Shown: one piece after another, positions 5,957-6,738 of the stretch
Layout of the letters: each line of letters starts with the position of its first letter
Numbering within the stretch: the first letter of the stretch is position 1
Source: Acidimicrobiales bacterium
GTDB taxonomy: Bacteria > Actinomycetota > Acidimicrobiia > Acidimicrobiales > Aldehydirespiratoraceae
DNA: 6,738 nt
Direction: 5' to 3'
Assembly: GCA_021604885.1 (NCBI GenBank)
Contig: BQJV01000186.1
Coordinates: forward strand, 1 to 6,738
Translations under genes and position numbers: made by a program
Notes under the pieces: model-generated
Told to the model about the DNA's origin: nothing
Databases searched by the model: none
Seen by the model: the letters and a program-made list of their open reading frames with translations, nothing else

Positions 5957-6725
5957 ACTCGGCTTTCCCCGGACCGTTCTCCAGGAAGCTCGCGACGCCG
6001 ATCGTGCGATCATCGGTCTCGAATGCATCGGCGAACGCCTCGATCTCGAGCTGCACCGCTTCCTCGACGGAGAGGTGCATGCCCGCGACCATCACCGTCT
6101 TGGCGAGGCGGAGCGAGGCCGGACCGGCTGCGTAGTCGGACGCGAGAGCGACGGCCGCGGCTTGGACGTCGGCCGGCGCATGGATCGACGAGATCACGCC
6201 GGCCGTCAGGGCTTCGTCGGCGGTGAGGTTTCGCCCGGTGTAGATCAGCTCCTTGGCGAGGGTGATGCCTGCGAGCCGGGACAATCGCTGGGAGCCGCCG
6301 CCCCCGGGCATGATGCCGAGGAGAATCTCGGGTTGGCCCATCTGGGAGTCGGCGGCGGCGATGCGGAAGTCCGTGGCCATGGCCAGTTCGAGTCCGCCGC
6401 CGAGGGCGACACCGTTGATTGCCGAGATGGTGATCTGGGGAAGGTTCTCCAGGGCGAGCGCTGCCGCATTGAGCTTCGTCGCGAGGTCGTGGGCGCCGGC
6501 CCGGTCCATCCGCTCGAACGCCGCGATGTCCATGCCGGCAGCGAAGTGACGATCGCCGCCGGTGAAGACCACGGCCCGCACCTCGTCATCCGACGCCAGT
6601 TCGGTACAGATCGTGTGCAGGTCCTCGGTCATCGCCACGGTGATCGCATTCACCTTCGGCCGGTCGAGTCGGATCGTCGCGACGCCTGGGGCGGTCTCGC
6701 GTTCGAGGTGAACGTGTTCTCCCAT
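5943..6725 (-). CDS. Enoyl-CoA hydratase/isomerase family protein (crotonase)
   Basis: A complete 260-residue protein starting at the ATG at 6725-6723 and matching the usual crotonase length. FAAGMDI (61-67) and GVALGGGLELAMATD (105-119) form the oxyanion-hole segments. E113 and E133 (in GQPEILLG) are 20 residues apart, as are Glu144 and Glu164 of rat mitochondrial enoyl-CoA hydratase. Both catalytic acids being present favours real 2-enoyl-CoA hydration, EC 4.2.1.17, in beta-oxidation or a related acyl-CoA pathway in the cytoplasm. The C-terminus closes with the usual FLENGPGKAEFTGR. Family members with the same residues can differ in substrate, so the exact reaction is not fixed. No clear ribosome binding site is seen in the 13 bases left upstream. 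It converges on the exporter block. Confidence 0.93.
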   Translation of the reverse strand: MGEHVHLERETAPGVATIRLDRPKVNAITVAMTEDLHTICTELASDDEVRAVVFTGGDRHFAAGMDIAAFERMDRAGAHDLATKLNAAALALENLPQITISAINGVALGGGLELAMATDFRIAAADSQMGQPEILLGIMPGGGGSQRLSRLAGITLAKELIYTGRNLTADEALTAGVISSIHAPADVQAAAVALASDYAAGPASLRLAKTVMVAGMHLSVEEAVQLEIEAFADAFETDDRTIGVASFLENGPGKAEFTGR

Positions 6726-6738
6726 GGCGAGGCACGCT

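Overview
The window is G+C-rich (about two-thirds by eye), its genes are tightly packed, and GTG starts are likely at two genes. Codon choice (GAC, CTC, GTC, ATC and CGC dominate) and the protein types suggest an actinobacterium, possibly of the Acidimicrobiia/Ilumatobacter kind. That placement is an inference from style; no marker gene is present.

Six genes lie head to tail on the + strand. The first is the C-terminal 211 residues of a CDP-glycerol glycerophosphotransferase (TagB/TagF-type) entering from the left edge. A small GNAT acetyltransferase of the COG3818 type follows after a 2-base gap. It overlaps by 11 bases a beta-lactamase-fold serine hydrolase (esterase/EstB-like). After 72 bases comes a compact four-gene block in the order ATPase, permease, ATPase, permease. 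Its overlaps of 4, 1 and 4 bases (ATGA, TGATG, ATGA) point to translational coupling. Both ATPases keep Walker A, signature, Walker B and H-loop motifs, and both permeases look like six-segment ABC-2 proteins, so the block probably builds one or two ABC-2 type exporters. The substrate cannot be read from the sequence.

On the - strand, converging on the exporter block with only 24 bases between stop codons, is a complete enoyl-CoA hydratase/isomerase (crotonase) gene with both catalytic glutamates. It fits fatty-acid or other acyl-CoA catabolism and has no evident link to the exporter.

I found no tRNA, rRNA, CRISPR array, insertion sequence, convincing promoter or classical terminator. The region reads as ordinary chromosomal sequence. 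The points most worth a second look are the doubled ATPase/permease cassette with its asymmetric Q-loop, the polyproline leader on the second ATPase, and the possible link between the wall-polymer-type transferase and the exporter. I see no strong sign of a new kind of system.
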